64,000 nucleotides of DNA from Brevibacillus choshinensis (lineage in GTDB: Bacteria > Bacillota > Bacilli > Brevibacillales > Brevibacillaceae), in assembly GCF_001420695.1 (NCBI RefSeq), contig NZ_LJJB01000013.1:1329001-1393000 (forward strand), in the 5' to 3' direction. The notes beneath the pieces are model-generated. The model ran no database searches. It saw nothing but the letters and a program-made list of their open reading frames with translations, and was not told the DNA's origin. Made by a program: the position numbers and the translations under genes. This document shows, piece by piece, positions 62,040 through 64,000 of this stretch. Position 1 is the first letter of the stretch, and every line of letters begins with the position of its first letter.

Positions 62040-63501
62040 CTGGTTGCCACCCTCGAGATATCGTCTCTTGCGTGCTTTTTTGGGGTGCTGCATCTACAGG
62101 TCTGTTGCTCATTTTCCACATGGGAAATCGGACAAATGTGTCTTTTAGATTCCTCCATTTGACTGTGGAAAGGGGGGCTAAATAAGGTGTGCCAAAGGAC
62201 TCCAGCGCACACAAATGAATGAGTAGCAGCGTAAAGCTCAAAACAATGCCCAGCAAACCGATCGTGGCTGCAGAAATCATGAATCCGAAGCGCAACAGCC
62301 GAACTGCTGTCCCCATTTCGTTTGACGGGACGACATACGCCGCAATCGCTGTGATTGCCACTACGATGACCATGATATTGGAGACAAGATTTGCCTGTAC
62401 GACTGCCTGGCCGATCACGATGCCCCCAATCACTCCAATGGTTTGTCCGAGCGGTGATGGCAAGCGAATACCAGCTTCCCGAATCAATTCGATGGTGATT
62501 TCCATGATGAATGCTTCAACCAAGGGAGGATAGGGAACCTTATCGATCGATTGTTTGATCGCAATAATCATGTTGCTCGGCAAAATTTCAAAGCGAAAGG
62601 CCACTGTCGCAATATAGATAGCCGGCAAGGATATGGCGATGAAAAAACTGATCAAGCGAATGATCCTAAAAAAAGTCCCTGCAAACCATCGGCTGTTATA
62701 ATCATCCGGAGATTGGTAGAACGCGAAAAACGTGACAGGAAAGATTAATGCCGTAGGGGCACCACTTGCCAAAAGCGCTACTCTTCCCTCCATCAGGTTG
62801 GCCGTGACCCGATCCGGGCGCTCTGTGCTCAGTAACTGTGGAAACGGGGAGAATGGGGAATCTTCCACATACTCTTCAATAAAATTGGTCCCCAGAATAC
62901 TATCTGCATGAATGGACTGAATCCGTTTCTCCATTTCTTGCACGACCTGCCTGTTGGCCAAGTCATTCATGTAAAGAAGTGCGACTCGCGTCTGCGTTTC
63001 TTTTCCTACGGTGTAGTACGTGACAGTTAACTGCCGATTTTCTATCATGTTCCGTACCAAATGGACGTTCACATTGAGATTTTCGATAAACCCGTCATGC
63101 GCTCCCCGAACTACCTTTTCATTGCGTGGTTCTACAGTCGTGCGGATAAACGATGATTTAGCTGAAATACAGAGGATGTCTTGGCGTTCGGAAAAGAGTA
63201 GAGCAACAAAGCCCTTGAGCAGACAGGAAACAGCATCATCTAGCGTTTGGACGACCTTTATCGTGGCGGCCGGCAAACATTCCGCGATCGTAGCTTCTGG
63301 GTGGTGGAGGATGGGTTGTAAAATCTGTTCGTGAATGGACTGGCTATCTGTCAGCGTATCGAAAAACAATATCTTCATCTGTTCGTTGTTCAACCAGAAA
63401 TCATTGATTTGCAAGTCATCACTATTGTGGAGCAGCTCTTGAATCATAGCTGCATCCTTTTCGACGGAACCGGTTGGAATATCTGGAAGTCGACCGCTCA
63501 C
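62023..63501 (-). CDS. gerA: Spore germination protein GerA family
   Basis: 492-residue A-subunit. A soluble N-terminal region of about 250 residues (VRGAHDGFIENLNVNVHLVRNMI, EYVEDSPFSPFPQLLSTERPDRV) precedes about five helices with PYPPLVEAFIMEITIELIREAG and PLGQTIGVIGGIVIGQAVVQANLVSN, all family hallmarks. Start is GTG with AAGGAGGG before it. First gene of the gerA-gerB-gerC operon; the germinant is unknown. Confidence 0.93.
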   Translation of the reverse strand: MSGRLPDIPTGSVEKDAAMIQELLHNSDDLQINDFWLNNEQMKILFFDTLTDSQSIHEQILQPILHHPEATIAECLPAATIKVVQTLDDAVSCLLKGFVALLFSERQDILCISAKSSFIRTTVEPRNEKVVRGAHDGFIENLNVNVHLVRNMIENRQLTVTYYTVGKETQTRVALLYMNDLANRQVVQEMEKRIQSIHADSILGTNFIEEYVEDSPFSPFPQLLSTERPDRVTANLMEGRVALLASGAPTALIFPVTFFAFYQSPDDYNSRWFAGTFFRIIRLISFFIAISLPAIYIATVAFRFEILPSNMIIAIKQSIDKVPYPPLVEAFIMEITIELIREAGIRLPSPLGQTIGVIGGIVIGQAVVQANLVSNIMVIVVAITAIAAYVVPSNEMGTAVRLLRFGFMISAATIGLLGIVLSFTLLLIHLCALESFGTPYLAPLSTVKWRNLKDTFVRFPMWKMSNRPVDAAPQKSTQETISRGWQPDDPRE

Positions 63502-63641
63502 ACATATCCCTCCTTATCATCCCATCCTATTTTCCCTCATTTTCCAAGAAGTATGTATCTGAGGCCGGACTTCTCATTTTTGCTTACTCGTTTTTTCTGG
63601 TATGATTACCCTTACGAGTATGAACCAGGAGGCTACACGTT

Positions 63642-64000
63642 TTGCTATCATCCTCTCAAAAACGTCGATTGACGTCTGTGCAGATCATTGTCTTTTTTTA
63701 TGTAGGGCTCATATTAGTCTCTACGATATTATTGTGCTTGCCCTTCTTTCATAATCCGGGAGTTTCTCTGTCCTTTATCGACTCTTTGTTTACTGCGACG
63801 AGCGCAATTAGCGTCACCGGTCTCACCGTCATTACGATCCATGAGGTCTTCAATGAATGGGGACTTCTCTTTTTGACCCTGCTCTTCCAGGTAGGCGGGA
63901 TTGGAATCATGACGCTGGGAACCTTTTTTTGGTTATTGCTTGGCCAAAAGATCGGACTGGAGCAGCGGATCTGGATCGCGACTGACCACAATCGTTCTAC
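63642..64000 (+). CDS. ktrB: KtrB-type potassium uptake membrane subunit, cut by the window end
   Basis: First 119 codons only. Start is TTG with AGGAGG 9 bases upstream. The sequence reads SQKRRLTSVQIIVFFYVGLI, then LFTATSAISVTGLTV, the first pore loop of Trk/Ktr/HKT channels with the filter Gly, and QVGGIGIMTLGTFFW. It imports K+ with a KtrA-type regulator, not seen here. KtrD is an equally good name. Confidence 0.88.
   Translation, partial: MLSSSQKRRLTSVQIIVFFYVGLILVSTILLCLPFFHNPGVSLSFIDSLFTATSAISVTGLTVITIHEVFNEWGLLFLTLLFQVGGIGIMTLGTFFWLLLGQKIGLEQRIWIATDHNRS

Overview
This window looks like chromosome of an aerobic, motile, endospore-forming Gram-positive bacterium, most likely Brevibacillus or a close Paenibacillaceae relative. 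That is inferred from gene content and base composition only. Spore genes include an SspK-like small acid-soluble protein, a Tgl transglutaminase, a GerA/GerB/GerC germinant receptor operon and a DUF3905-like protein. Firmicute regulation is visible directly: GlnR/TnrA boxes, a TPP riboswitch, a guanidine-I riboswitch and AGGAGG-type ribosome sites with frequent TTG/GTG starts. I see no rRNA, tRNA, CRISPR array, transposase or prophage.

Layout. 1-7 kb: a glutamine-rich mini-protein, an MFS transporter, a repeat-rich gap, then a nitrogen-controlled operon (ammonium channel, DUF294 nucleotidyltransferase, DEDDh exonuclease) and two GNAT acetyltransferases. 7-14.5 kb, minus strand: YbaK deacylase, MOSC protein, NAD kinase, Nudix hydrolase, YugN-like protein, a hexapeptide-repeat protein, TPP-controlled thiO, and a phosphoglucose isomerase carrying an extra DNA-binding-like domain. 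14.6-18 kb: a MacAB/YknXYZ-type efflux operon. 18-24 kb: a second repeat-rich gap, small proteins, sspK, a glycosyltransferase, a HesB-like protein, a site-2 protease and a CorC-like protein. 24-31 kb: a CDF transporter, a guanidinium exporter pair under its riboswitch, and an AtoE-like transporter with a sigma-54 promoter beside an NtrC/AtoC-type two-component system. 31-34 kb: a tyrosine phosphatase, a hydrolase, a third repeat-rich gap and two decaying genes. 34-54 kb: HxlR/PfpI pair, motAB, ZIP transporter, flavoproteins, tgl, cidAB with a LysR regulator, a secreted Ig-like protein, SDR, PepV, metA, pncB, a pseudouridine synthase and thrC. 54-64 kb: a further repeat copy, uppP, a BmrCD-type heterodimeric ABC exporter with its own leader peptide and two terminators, the ger operon, and the start of a ktrB gene cut by the window end.

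The points most worth a second look are: (1) the bmrCD leader, a 24-codon ORF with a good ribosome site, followed by two intrinsic terminators and containing a copy of one terminator arm; (2) two families of palindromic intergenic repeats of about 170-200 bp, filling four gaps; (3) a phosphoglucose isomerase fused to an excisionase-like helix-turn-helix; (4) the amt / GlnD-like / exonuclease operon under two perfect GlnR/TnrA boxes with no glnK; (5) a tandem-repeat protein with an Sm-like N-terminus and a hydrophobic C-terminal tail.
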